DNA from: Candidatus Acetatifactor stercoripullorum
Lineage (GTDB): Bacteria; Bacillota; Clostridia; Lachnospirales; Lachnospiraceae
NCBI GenBank assembly: GCA_019114005.1
Contig: DXGH01000049.1
Location: 1-50,956 of the forward strand
Reading direction: 5' to 3'
Length of the DNA stretch: 50,956 bases
The translations under genes and the position numbers were made by a program. Each line of letters begins with the position of its first letter. The first letter of the stretch is position 1. Shown here piece by piece: positions 15,269 to 23,763 of the stretch. Below the pieces are notes generated by a model. The model worked only from the letters and a program-made list of their open reading frames with translations. It was not told the origin of the DNA and searched no databases.

Positions 15269-16741
15269 ATGATGAAACATTTACAGAAGCTGGGCAAAGC
15301 CCTGATGCTTCCGGTAGCTTGTCTGCCGATCTGCGGTATCCTGATGGGTATCGGCTATCTGATGTGTCCCGCCACCATGCAGGGCGGCGAGATTGCGGGA
15401 ATTATCGAGAGAATCGGATTTTTCCTAGTGAAGGCCGGAGGAGCTCTTATTGACAATCTGGCGATTTTGTTTGTAATCGGTGTGGGAGTAGGCCTGTCTG
15501 AGGATAATGACGGAACAGGAGGCCTGTCCGCGCTGGTATCCTGGCTGATGATCACATCCCTCCTCAACACATCCGTGATTACCACCATTATTCCTTCTAT
15601 CGCGGCAAATGAGGATGCTGTGCTGGCCTTTGATAAAATTGTAAATCCGTTTATCGGTATTTTGGCCGGCGTTATCGGTGCTGTGTGCTACAATAAGTTT
15701 AAGGGAACCAAGCTGCCTGACTGGCTGTCCTTCTTCAGCGGCAAGCGGTGTGTGGCCATTGTGTCCGGAGTTGTATCTATTATTGTATCAGCAATCCTGA
15801 TGGTTGTATGGCCTCTTTTGTTCAGCGCTCTTATCGCACTGGGCGAAGCCATCATCGGACTGGATGCAGTGGGAGCAGGTATCTATGCTTTCCTGAACCG
15901 TCTGCTGATCCCTACAGGTCTGCATCATGCCCTGAACAACGTGTTCTGGTTTGACACCATCGGAATCGGCGACCTGTCTCACTTCTGGGCAGGAGACACC
16001 TCCGCTGATGTTACCTGGAGTCTTGGTATGTATATGTCCGGCTTCTTCCCTTGTATGATGGGTGGTGTTCCCGGCGCTGCACTGGCTATGATACATACCG
16101 CAAAGAGTAACAAGAAGAAAGTGGCTATCGGCCTTGTGGCTTCTGCTGCAGTCTGTGCCTTTGTCTGCGGCGTTACCGAGCCCTTTGAGTTCGCATTCAT
16201 GTTCCTGGCGCCCGGCCTGTATCTGATCTACGCTCTGCTGTATGGTATCTTTACTGTGATTACCGTGCTTTTGGGCTTCCGGGCAGGCTTCAGCTTTTCC
16301 GCAGGCGCTACGGATCTTCTGTTCTCCGCACCCCTGCCGGCAGCACAGAATACCTGGATGATTCTTCCTCTGGGCATTGCGGCCTTTATCGTGTTCTATG
16401 TGGTATTCAGGTTTGCCATTGTGAAGTTTGACTTAAAGACGCCGGGACGTGAGGACGACGATGTGGAAACCGAGAAAGCGGCTGTTTTGGCTAACGATGA
16501 CTTTACCCAGGTTGCATCTATCGTTTTACAGGGACTGGGGGGAAAGGGCAATATCGCTTCCCTTGACAACTGTATTACAAGACTGCGCATTGAAGTAAAG
16601 GATTACACCCAGGTGGATGAAAAGAAGATCAAGTCTGCCGGAATTTCAGGTGTGATTCGTCCCAGCAAAACCTCGGTACAGGTAATTGTAGGTACTAAGG
16701 TACAGTTTGTGGCTGATGAAATGAAGAAAATGCTGAAATAA
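15269..16741 (+). CDS. PTS EIICB permease, glucose/N-acetylglucosamine family
   Basis: 490 residues; ATG ATG at 15269 or 15272. The EIIC domain (about 1-390) has about ten membrane segments and the family motifs LIPTGLHHALNN and GVTEPFEFAFMF. After the KTPGRED linker comes an EIIB domain (about 410-490) with phospho-cysteine Cys435 (SLDNCITRLR). It takes up and phosphorylates a sugar using phosphate from the EIIA at 12743-13225. The family includes PtsG (glucose), NagE (GlcNAc) and relatives; sequence alone does not settle the sugar. The 100 bases before it hold no clear promoter. Confidence 0.93.
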   Translation: MMKHLQKLGKALMLPVACLPICGILMGIGYLMCPATMQGGEIAGIIERIGFFLVKAGGALIDNLAILFVIGVGVGLSEDNDGTGGLSALVSWLMITSLLNTSVITTIIPSIAANEDAVLAFDKIVNPFIGILAGVIGAVCYNKFKGTKLPDWLSFFSGKRCVAIVSGVVSIIVSAILMVVWPLLFSALIALGEAIIGLDAVGAGIYAFLNRLLIPTGLHHALNNVFWFDTIGIGDLSHFWAGDTSADVTWSLGMYMSGFFPCMMGGVPGAALAMIHTAKSNKKKVAIGLVASAAVCAFVCGVTEPFEFAFMFLAPGLYLIYALLYGIFTVITVLLGFRAGFSFSAGATDLLFSAPLPAAQNTWMILPLGIAAFIVFYVVFRFAIVKFDLKTPGREDDDVETEKAAVLANDDFTQVASIVLQGLGGKGNIASLDNCITRLRIEVKDYTQVDEKKIKSAGISGVIRPSKTSVQVIVGTKVQFVADEMKKMLK

Positions 16742-16803
16742 GAAACACAGGGAACATTAATTTTCTGATATTCTCTGCTGTCCCCTAGCACAGCAAATGG
16801 AAA

Positions 16804-16833
16804 GCGCCCTCAGGCCTGTCGGTCTGAGGGCGT
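16804..16833 (+). terminator. Terminator of the PTS operon
   Basis: CGCCCTCAG (16805-16813) pairs with CTGAGGGCG (16824-16832), with inner G-C pairs leaving a TGTC loop. The T-run is poor, but the stem is strong and lies between the EIICB stop and the next promoter. Confidence 0.6.
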
Positions 16834-16844
16834 ATAAAGTTCTA

Positions 16845-16873
16845 TTGACTTTCTGCAATACCTTTGATATGAT
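16845..16873 (+). promoter_or_regulatory. Sigma-A promoter before the second RAT leader
   Basis: TTGACT (16845-16850) and TATGAT (16868-16873), 17-base spacer. The -35, the CCTTTGA before the -10 and the spacing match the PTS operon promoter at 11645-11673. Confidence 0.72.
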
Positions 16874-16913
16874 ACGAACAAAGTCAAGAGATTAGTTTCA
16901 GTGAAGGATAAAT

Positions 16914-17014
16914 GGACTGTCACTGCATGGCAGGCAAGACCAGATTTTATAAATTGATCGCAACACTGCTTTGGGGCAGGTTGGCTGCAGTCAGTTTATA
17001 AGGTCTGGTTTTTT
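16914..17014 (+). promoter_or_regulatory. Second RAT antiterminator and terminator, ahead of the phosphoesterase operon
   Basis: Bases 16914-16941 repeat the RAT: GGACTGTCACTG, loop, CAGGCAAGACC. Then CCAGATTTTATAAA pairs with TTTATAAGGTCTGG and six T follow (17009-17014). Across about 100 bases it is close to 90% identical to 11713-11815, including the unpaired TTGATCGCAAC. Its 3' half reads CAAGACC, the form in the sacB RAT, while the first copy has CAAAACC, the LicT form. It should be read through by the same or a related antiterminator. Thirty bases later a non-PTS gene begins. Confidence 0.88.
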
Positions 17015-17043
17015 ATAGGAAAAGAAAAGATGGGGAAAAGTGC

Positions 17044-17940
17044 ATGACAAGACTTGCGGTCATCAGTGACATTCATGGAAATTATATGGCGCTGGAAGCG
17101 TTTTTGGAATATCTCAGGAAGCATCCTGTGGACGGGATACTGTGCCTGGGGGATTACGTGACGGACAGTCCTTACCCGGAGCGCACAATGAGACTTATTT
17201 ATGAAATGCGGGAAAGCTGTCCTTGTGTTATGATCAGAGGCAACAGAGAGGAATATCTGCTGGAAAATGAAAAAAAGAGCCAGGGATGGAAGCCTTCCTC
17301 TGCAAACGGAGCTTTGTACTATACGGCCCTTCATTTATCCAGGGAAGATATGGCGTTTTTGGAAGAACTGCCCCGGGAAGAGATTTTTTCTAAGGAGGGC
17401 TGTCCGGACACTTATCTGTGCCATGGCACGCCGGGACAGATAAGAGGAAACGTAACCTTTGGCCGGGGAACCAGAGAGCGGGCGCTGGGGGCCATAGAGC
17501 AAAGATACCTTTTTGGAGGACACAGCCATCATCAGGAAATTTTTACACGGGGAGAAAAGACCTATTTAAACCCGGGCTCTCTGGGGCTTGCCATAGACGG
17601 AGTGGGAGGAAGGGCTCAGTTTGCCCTGGTGACAGGACAGGCTTCACAAGGCAGCGGATCGCAAGGCGGGGGAGCAAAAGGCAGCACATCAAAAGACGGC
17701 ACATGGCGTATGGAACTGCTGTCCATTCCTTATGATGTGGAGGGATTTCTGCGGGACTTTCAGACCAGCGGCTTGGAGGAGGATGGGAGAATCTTGTGCC
17801 GGGCCATAAAAAAGACGCTGGTTACCGGAATCAATTATTTTTATGAGAGTATCCTGGAGGTGCAGAAGGAATCGCCCCTTCCTCTGGCACAGATTCCAGA
17901 GAGCGTGTGGGAGACCGTAGCAAGGAGATTGGAGCTTTAA
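17044..17940 (+). CDS. Calcineurin-like metallophosphoesterase
   Basis: 298 residues. Metal-binding motifs are in order: Asp9-x-His11 (SDIHGN), Asp37 (LGDYV), Asn67 (RGNRE), a histidine in LCHGTPG (about 126) and GGHSHH (about 160). This fits the YfcE/MJ0936-like small phosphodiesterase group. A Gly/Ser/Lys-rich insert (about 199-220, QGSGSQGGGAKGS) splits the beta-sandwich from an extra C-terminal helical part of about 75 residues not needed by the family. The substrate is unknown. It is the first gene behind the second RAT leader, with the radical SAM gene three bases downstream, so its expression may respond to PTS sugar. Confidence 0.85.
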   Translation: MTRLAVISDIHGNYMALEAFLEYLRKHPVDGILCLGDYVTDSPYPERTMRLIYEMRESCPCVMIRGNREEYLLENEKKSQGWKPSSANGALYYTALHLSREDMAFLEELPREEIFSKEGCPDTYLCHGTPGQIRGNVTFGRGTRERALGAIEQRYLFGGHSHHQEIFTRGEKTYLNPGSLGLAIDGVGGRAQFALVTGQASQGSGSQGGGAKGSTSKDGTWRMELLSIPYDVEGFLRDFQTSGLEEDGRILCRAIKKTLVTGINYFYESILEVQKESPLPLAQIPESVWETVARRLEL

Positions 17941-17943
17941 CTG

Positions 17944-19722
17944 ATGAAATTTTTATTGACTGCCATTAATGCAAAATATATTCATTCCAATCCCGCCATC
18001 TACAGCCTGCGGGCCTATGCGGGGAAGGAGCTTTGGGAGCGGATTGTACTGGCGGAGTTTACCATAAACCAGGACAAGATGGACATTTTGGCTCAAATTT
18101 ATGAACAGAGGCCGGAGGCGGTAGGCTTTTCCTGTTACATTTGGAATTGGAAGCTGGTGGAGGATTTGCTGAAGGAGCTGCCCAAGGTGCTTCCGGACAC
18201 GGACATCTGGCTGGGGGGCCCCCAGGTGAGCTTTGGCGCAGAGGACATCCTGAGGAAATATCCGCAGGTTACAGGCATTATGGTGGGAGAGGGCGAGGCT
18301 GCATTTAGAGAGCTTATTACACTTTACGAAAAAAGGGAGCAAGGAATGGACATAGATTTTGGAGCCTGTGCGGGCTTATGCCTGCCCCAGGGTTTCACCG
18401 GCCCAAGAGAGCTGTTAGATATCAACAGCGTGCCTTTTCCCTATGAGGATTTAGAGCCCTTTGCCAACAGGATTATTTATTATGAGAGCAGCAGAGGCTG
18501 TCCATACCGATGCAGCTACTGCCTCTCCTCGGTGGACAAGTGCATACGGATACGTGACACTGATGTCGTAAAAAAGGAACTGCAATTTTTCCTGGATCAC
18601 AGGGTAAAGCAGGTGAAATTTGTAGACCGAACCTTTAACTGCAATCCGGTTCATGCCCTGGAGATCTGGAGGTATCTCCAGAAACATGACAATGGTGTCA
18701 CCAATTTTCATTTTGAAATTTCGGCAGATCTATTGAAGGAGGAACATATCGCGCTGCTTGGAAGCCTTCGTCCTGGGCTGGTTCAGCTTGAGATCGGGGT
18801 TCAGTCGGTAAATCCACATACCCTGCAGGCGGTGTGCAGAGTGACGAATTTAGAGCGGCTTGAAAAAAATGTGGCGGCCATCCGGGCGGGAAATAATGTA
18901 CACCAGCATCTGGACTTGATCGCTGGACTGCCCTATGAAGACCTTGAGAGCTTTGCGGGGTCCTTTGACAGAGTCTATGCCATGAAGCCCCAGCAGCTGC
19001 AGCTTGGCTTTTTAAAGGTGCTGAAGGGTTCAAAGCTGTACGAGGAAGCGGAGCAATTCGGCATTCGCTATCTTGAGGAGCCGCCCTATGAGGTGCTTTC
19101 TACCAACTGGCTTTCCTTTGGACAGCTCAGGCGCCTGAAAAAAATAGAGGAGCTGGTGGAGCTGTACTACAACAGCGGACAATACAGCCATACGCTCAGG
19201 CTTCTTGAAAAAGTATTTCAAAGCCCCTTTGCCATGTTTGCGTCCATGGCGGATTTCTTTGAAAAACAAAATTATTTTCTGAACAGCCCGGCCAGAGCCC
19301 ACCGCTATGGGATACTGCTTCGGTTTGCGTGGGAATGGGACCCGGAAAGGCTTCCCGCCTATAAAGAGCTTCTCACCTATGACATGTATCTGCGGGAAAA
19401 GGCAAAAAGCAGGCCGGACTTTGCCCGGGATATCACTCCCTTTAAAGAGGATATTCGAGACTTTTATCAAACGGAGGAGAATCAAAGGAGCTGTCTGAAG
19501 GGCTATGAGGGATACGACTGGAAACAGATGAGCAAAATGACCCATTTAGAGCCCTTCTTTTATCCCGTGTGGGAACCGGAGAAAATTGGGGAGGCGAAAG
19601 AAAAGCCCTGCTTTGTGCTGTTTGACTATAGAGAGCGTTCTCCTCTGACCAAAGAGGCGCGCACCACAATTTTAGGAAGCCATGGAAAGGGAACATATGA
19701 TACGCTCTTACGTCAGCATTGA
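17944..19722 (+). CDS. B12-binding radical SAM protein (DUF4080 type)
   Basis: 592 residues. The N-terminal cobalamin-binding-like Rossmann domain (about 1-135) has GFSCYIWNW, WLGGPQVSF and IMVGEGEAAF. The radical SAM core carries Cys186-x3-Cys190-x2-Cys193 (CPYRCSYC) for the 4Fe-4S cluster and SAM. The C-terminal region from about 400 is helical and matches the DUF4080-type architecture common in Clostridia. The reaction is unknown; relatives are methylases or methylthiolases. It starts three bases after the phosphoesterase and overlaps the exonuclease gene, so these three form one operon. Confidence 0.88.
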   Translation: MKFLLTAINAKYIHSNPAIYSLRAYAGKELWERIVLAEFTINQDKMDILAQIYEQRPEAVGFSCYIWNWKLVEDLLKELPKVLPDTDIWLGGPQVSFGAEDILRKYPQVTGIMVGEGEAAFRELITLYEKREQGMDIDFGACAGLCLPQGFTGPRELLDINSVPFPYEDLEPFANRIIYYESSRGCPYRCSYCLSSVDKCIRIRDTDVVKKELQFFLDHRVKQVKFVDRTFNCNPVHALEIWRYLQKHDNGVTNFHFEISADLLKEEHIALLGSLRPGLVQLEIGVQSVNPHTLQAVCRVTNLERLEKNVAAIRAGNNVHQHLDLIAGLPYEDLESFAGSFDRVYAMKPQQLQLGFLKVLKGSKLYEEAEQFGIRYLEEPPYEVLSTNWLSFGQLRRLKKIEELVELYYNSGQYSHTLRLLEKVFQSPFAMFASMADFFEKQNYFLNSPARAHRYGILLRFAWEWDPERLPAYKELLTYDMYLREKAKSRPDFARDITPFKEDIRDFYQTEENQRSCLKGYEGYDWKQMSKMTHLEPFFYPVWEPEKIGEAKEKPCFVLFDYRERSPLTKEARTTILGSHGKGTYDTLLRQH

Positions 19723-20398
19723 CTTGGAAACCACAGGGTTAAACCCAAAGCTTGATAAAATAATAGAGATCGGAGCCGTGAAGGTGGTAGACGGCCAGGT
19801 TCAGGATACCTTTTGGGCCTTTGTGAATCCGGGCAGACGGCTGGGAGAAAAAATCACGGCGCTTACGGGAATCAGGGATGAAATGCTTCAGGATGCTTTG
19901 CAGATCGGTGAGGTGGCGCCTTCCCTGTTTTCCTTTCTGGAGGATTATCCTTTACTGGGGCACCGAGTTTTATTTGACTTTTCTTTCCTGAAAAAGGCGG
20001 CGGTGGATCAGAGACTGTCCTTTGAAAAAAAGGGTATTGACACCTTAAAGATTGCAAAAAAGTATCTTGGAGAATTGGAGCATAGGAATCTGGATTACCT
20101 GTGTTCCTATTATGGGATTGCCCATGAGGCTCACAGAGCCCTTGGGGACGCCCAGGCTGCATCGGCCCTCTATGAAAGGCTGGTCCGGCAGTTTTATGAC
20201 CCCCAGGAAGAGGTGTTTTGTCCCTTTGTGCTGCAATACCAGGCAAAAAGAGACACACCTGCCGCTAAATCCCAAAAGGAACGGTTATACAGCCTGATTG
20301 AGCGGCATAAACTGATGGTAGACGTTGATGTGGAAAAGCTTACCCGAAGCGAGGCAAGCAGACTTACGGATAAGATTCTTGCAAGGTACGGACGATAG
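19697..20398 (+). CDS. DnaQ-like 3'-5' exonuclease
   Basis: 233 residues from ATG 19697, with GGAAAGGGA before it; ATG 19682 is in frame but lacks a site. DEDDh exonuclease motifs: ExoI Asp9-Glu11 (IDLETTG), ExoII HRVLFDFSFL, ExoIII HRALGDA. The domain covers about 1-165 and resembles the PolC proofreading domain; the C-terminal 65 residues end in helices (EKLTRSEASRLTDKIL). It removes nucleotides from DNA or RNA 3' ends. It overlaps the radical SAM gene by 26 bases, and its 3' end overlaps the convergent gene by 35 bases. Confidence 0.9.
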   Translation: MIRSYVSIDLETTGLNPKLDKIIEIGAVKVVDGQVQDTFWAFVNPGRRLGEKITALTGIRDEMLQDALQIGEVAPSLFSFLEDYPLLGHRVLFDFSFLKKAAVDQRLSFEKKGIDTLKIAKKYLGELEHRNLDYLCSYYGIAHEAHRALGDAQAASALYERLVRQFYDPQEEVFCPFVLQYQAKRDTPAAKSQKERLYSLIERHKLMVDVDVEKLTRSEASRLTDKILARYGR

Positions 20399-20972
20399 CC
20401 TTGCTGTTTGCGGAATGAAGGGACTGGGCGGTCTGGACTAAAAAGGAAATTTTGTCTTTCTGGCCGTTTGCGCAGTAGTATTCCGCCAGCCTGTAATAGG
20501 TGCGGCTTATGTCGGTTTTGGTGCTCACCGCAAATTCCATGATGGCGGCGGCCTGTGAGACAAAGCCGTTGTCCCATAAAAGATCCGCCCATTTCTGCAG
20601 GGTGCGCACCAGTACGGTATAGTTTTGGTCGTAATCGGACAGGGCCGTAATATTGGCGGTGCCATATTCCAGCTTTAAATCGGTGTTGGAATAGCCTGTG
20701 AGATTTACGATGGGCTGTGTGGAGAGGGTTTTCAGAATGTCCACACATTCCCTGACCTCAGGATTTTCTTCCATCAGGTTCAGGGGGAAGGTATCTAAGG
20801 GGATTTTAATATAATCCAGATGATCCAAAGGCTTTCGGCGCACGGAGTCTGCCAGGCGCTCCCTTTCCCAGAAGAGAGCCTCCGCCTTTTTGCTCTCCCT
20901 GCTCTTTTTGGAAAGGAGCATGGAAAGTATTAGTATAAACAGGATTAAACTTGCCAAAACCACTAAATTCAT
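20364..20972 (-). CDS. Membrane-anchored helical protein, unknown function
   Basis: 202 residues; AAAGGAT precedes the start on the minus strand. One N-terminal membrane segment (about 2-20), then a charged linker, then a soluble domain with paired helices from about 110 (QKWADLLWDNGFVSQAAAIM, TYYRLAEYYCANGQ) suggestive of tetratricopeptide-like repeats. The soluble part should face the cytosol given the basic residues after the anchor. I do not recognise the family. The last 12 codons are antisense to the end of the exonuclease gene. Confidence 0.7.
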   Translation of the reverse strand: MNLVVLASLILFILILSMLLSKKSRESKKAEALFWERERLADSVRRKPLDHLDYIKIPLDTFPLNLMEENPEVRECVDILKTLSTQPIVNLTGYSNTDLKLEYGTANITALSDYDQNYTVLVRTLQKWADLLWDNGFVSQAAAIMEFAVSTKTDISRTYYRLAEYYCANGQKDKISFLVQTAQSLHSANSKAIVRTLQESYP

Positions 20973-21023
20973 TTATAATATCCTTTCAGAGTTTGTTGTT
21001 TGAATCAGAAAAGAGGAGTAATT

Positions 21024-21128
21024 ATGTTTCATTGGAATAAAAAAACGAGACAGCGCATCTCGGCAGCCATCATCGTTTTGCTGGTGCTTGCTATGGTGAT
21101 TCCTACTTTATCATACTTTTTTTATTAA
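21024..21128 (+). CDS. 34-residue single-pass membrane protein
   Basis: A short frame with a strong GAGGAG five bases before ATG. The product starts MFHWNKKTRQR, then a hydrophobic segment (about 12-33, SAAIIVLLVLAMVIPTLSYF) and a stop. The basic N-terminus implies the N-end stays inside. It is divergent from the gene at 20364-20972 and precedes the VanW gene by 66 bases. The ribosome site and the clean basic-then-hydrophobic layout support a real gene; the function is unknown. Confidence 0.6.
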   Translation: MFHWNKKTRQRISAAIIVLLVLAMVIPTLSYFFY

Positions 21129-21194
21129 TTCAAATTTTTTTGGACAGAGAAAGAGGATTTCAGCCAGCTTTTTAAGGAAAGAATGAGGAGCAGT

Positions 21195-22670
21195 ATGAAA
21201 AAATATTTGTGTCGGTGGTGTATGGCGGCTTGTTTGTGCCTGTGGGCGCTTACGGCCGGCATCACAGCAAGGGCTCAGGGGGAGGAGACCATAAAAACCG
21301 GTGTTTTTGCCGGGGAGATAGATTTGTCAGGCATGAGTGCAAAAGAGGCTTCTTCGGCCGTGGAGAATTATGTGGAGGGCTTAAAAGAGGTGGAAATCAC
21401 ACTGCTGGCCGCACAGGACCAGGAGGTGACGGTTACCGCCGGAGAGCTGGGTATTTCCTGGGCAAATCCGGAGCTTGTACAGGAGGCCCTTACGCTGGGA
21501 ACACAGGGCAACGTGATAGAGCGCTATAAGGTGCTGATGGATCTGGAGCATGAAAACAAGGTATTTGACATTGCCCTGGACTTTGACCTGCAGGCCATCA
21601 ATGATGTGCTTACAGAGTGCACGGAGTATGATCAGGCTGCCGTGGATGCGTCCCTGAAAAGGACCAATGGGGCCTTTGAGGTGGTTGACGGCGTTACGGG
21701 CTATATTCTGGACGTTGAGACCTCCATTGACAGAGTTTATGACTATCTGACTACGCAGTGGGATCACCAGCCTTGCAGGATCGAGCTGGACATTGTGGTG
21801 GATGAGCCCAGGGGAAGTAAAGAGGAGCTTTCCCAGGTGCAGGATGTGCTGGGAAGCTTTACAACCTCCTACAGTACGTCAGGCTCCTCCAGAAGCGCCA
21901 ATATTTCAAATGGGTGTGAACTCATAAACGGCACCGTGCTCTATCCCGGAGATGAATTTTCCACCTACGAGGCAGTGGCTCCCTTTACACAGGAAAACGG
22001 TTATTATATGGCGGGCTCCTATTTGAACGGAAAGGTGGTTGACAGCCTGGGCGGCGGAATCTGTCAGGTTTCCACTACGCTGTACAATGCGGTTTTAAAT
22101 GCAGAGCTGGAGGTTACAGAGCGTCATAATCATTCCATGATTGTCTCCTATGTGGACCCTTCGGCGGATGCGGCCATTGCGGAAAGCTCGGGGAAGGATT
22201 TCTGTTTTGTAAATAATACGGATGCTCCCATTTACATAGAAGGCGTAATAGAGAATAAAAGAGTTACCTTCACTATTTACGGCAAGGAGACCAGGGCGGC
22301 CAACCGTCAGGTCAAATACGAGAGCAAGGTGCTGGAGGTGATCAATCCTCCGGCAGATATGATTTATGCGGATGCAAGCCAGCCCATCGGATATATTGTG
22401 CAGGAGAGCGCTCACATCGGTTATAAGGCGCAGCTGTGGAAGGTGGTTACCGAGGACGGGGTGGAGGTAAGCCGTACCCAGGTCAACAGCAGCAGCTATA
22501 AGATGGTACCCAGAAGCGCTACGGTGGGTACCGCCACCAATGATCCCACGGCTTATGAGGAGATTATGGCGGCCATCGGAACCAACAGCATTGACCATGT
22601 GAAAAATGTGATCGCCCTTTTGACGGCACAGCCTGCAGACACCAACAGTGTGGAAATAGGAGAGCAGTAA
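21195..22670 (+). CDS. Secreted VanW-family protein with N-terminal PG-binding-4 domains
   Basis: 491 residues from ATG 21195 (GAGGAG four bases before); ATG 21183 is also possible. Signal sequence about 1-28 (ending TARAQG), then peptidoglycan-binding-4-like repeats (about 30-200; GEIDLSGMSAKEA, GELGISW), then the VanW domain (about 220-360) with GTVLYPGDEFSTYE, GGGICQVSTTLYNAVL and ERHNHSMIVSYV, and a G5-like beta tail (about 375-440). VanW proteins act at the cell wall, but their biochemical role is not established. No vancomycin-resistance genes are nearby, so this is a general envelope protein rather than a resistance determinant. Confidence 0.9.
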   Translation: MKKYLCRWCMAACLCLWALTAGITARAQGEETIKTGVFAGEIDLSGMSAKEASSAVENYVEGLKEVEITLLAAQDQEVTVTAGELGISWANPELVQEALTLGTQGNVIERYKVLMDLEHENKVFDIALDFDLQAINDVLTECTEYDQAAVDASLKRTNGAFEVVDGVTGYILDVETSIDRVYDYLTTQWDHQPCRIELDIVVDEPRGSKEELSQVQDVLGSFTTSYSTSGSSRSANISNGCELINGTVLYPGDEFSTYEAVAPFTQENGYYMAGSYLNGKVVDSLGGGICQVSTTLYNAVLNAELEVTERHNHSMIVSYVDPSADAAIAESSGKDFCFVNNTDAPIYIEGVIENKRVTFTIYGKETRAANRQVKYESKVLEVINPPADMIYADASQPIGYIVQESAHIGYKAQLWKVVTEDGVEVSRTQVNSSSYKMVPRSATVGTATNDPTAYEEIMAAIGTNSIDHVKNVIALLTAQPADTNSVEIGEQ

Positions 22671-22710
22671 GAGGGCGGCAGGCCGGATTTGGATGGGACG
22701 GGAGGCTTAG

Positions 22711-23739
22711 ATGAAAATCGGTAAGGTATCGGAGACAATTTTAAAGCGTTCCGTGCTGCGGCACATAAAAACAGAAGGAAAAGAAATCGTAAGCGGCGCA
22801 GGCGTAGGGGGAGACTGCGCCTTTTTCGCGTCCGGGGACGGCCAATGTGTTGTGAGCTGTATGCAGGAGGCGGCGCTCACCATTGGAAGGGAAGGCGCCG
22901 GGGAAGGGATGGAAGGCGCAGAAGATGGGATGTCCATAGGGCATCTGCTGCAAAAATGCTTTAACAACCTGGGGGCGGGAGGCGCCCGTCCTACAGCAGT
23001 GATGATCACCCTTCTTCTGCCAGAGGACATTCAGGAACCGGATATCAGGGCGCTTATGGAGCAGGCGCAGGCAGCCTGCAGCGGGCTGGGGGTTGCCATA
23101 GCGGGAGGACAGACCAGAATCTGCAGGGAAGTGAAGGCTCCCTGCGGGGTGGTGACGGGCTTTGGAAAGAGCGGCCTGTTAAATGGGCCTGGAAGGGCCG
23201 AACCGGGACAGGATATTGTGGTCAGTAAATGGATTGGTCTGGAGGGAACGGCCTTCCTTGCCAGACGCTTCAAGGATAAGCTCCGGGAGAGATATCCCGC
23301 TTACTTTGTGGAGGAGGCCGCTTCCTTTGACCGGTATTACTCCATACTGCCGGAGGCTGCAGCAGCCGTGAAGTCCGGTGTCTGCGCCATGCACGACGCT
23401 TCCGAGGGAGGCATTTTTGCCGCTCTGTGGGAGCTTGCAGAGAGAGCAGGTACCGGACTTGCCATCGACTTAAGAGAGCTGCCGCTTCGGCAGGAAACTG
23501 TGGAGGTCTGTGAGTACTGTGGGGTAAACCCTTATGAGCTTTTGTCCGGGGGATGCCTTGTGATGACCAGTGGGGACGGCCAGGCCCTTGCCCGGATTCT
23601 TTCGGAGCAGGGGATTCCTGCAAGGGTAGTAGGGAAAATTACCGAAGGCAGCCGCAGAATCATTCGTAATGGGGAGGAAATCCGCTATATGGACCGGCCC
23701 CAGACGGATGAAATCTATAAAATAATACAGCGCTCATAA
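22711..23739 (+). CDS. AIR-synthase-like (HypE/PurM/SelD superfamily) protein
   Basis: 342 residues; GGGAGG precedes the ATG. Two-domain AIR synthase fold: the N-terminal half has a GGDCAFF region and AIAGGQTRICREV, the C-terminal half has MHDASEGGIFAALWELAE and SGGCLVMTSGD. These enzymes bind ATP and transfer phosphate to amide or acid groups. It most resembles HypE-type members, but no other hyp or hydrogenase gene is near, and the N-terminal DxxA-type ATP site and the HypE C-terminal cysteine are not clearly seen, so the substrate is open. It is followed closely by an Lrp gene. Confidence 0.8.
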   Translation: MKIGKVSETILKRSVLRHIKTEGKEIVSGAGVGGDCAFFASGDGQCVVSCMQEAALTIGREGAGEGMEGAEDGMSIGHLLQKCFNNLGAGGARPTAVMITLLLPEDIQEPDIRALMEQAQAACSGLGVAIAGGQTRICREVKAPCGVVTGFGKSGLLNGPGRAEPGQDIVVSKWIGLEGTAFLARRFKDKLRERYPAYFVEEAASFDRYYSILPEAAAAVKSGVCAMHDASEGGIFAALWELAERAGTGLAIDLRELPLRQETVEVCEYCGVNPYELLSGGCLVMTSGDGQALARILSEQGIPARVVGKITEGSRRIIRNGEEIRYMDRPQTDEIYKIIQRS

Positions 23740-23763
23740 AACGAGTGCGGAATGGAGTGGAAA

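Noticed and set aside
21195..22670. Vancomycin resistance gene
   Set aside because: VanW-family proteins are common envelope proteins in Clostridia, and no vanH/A/X-like genes are present.
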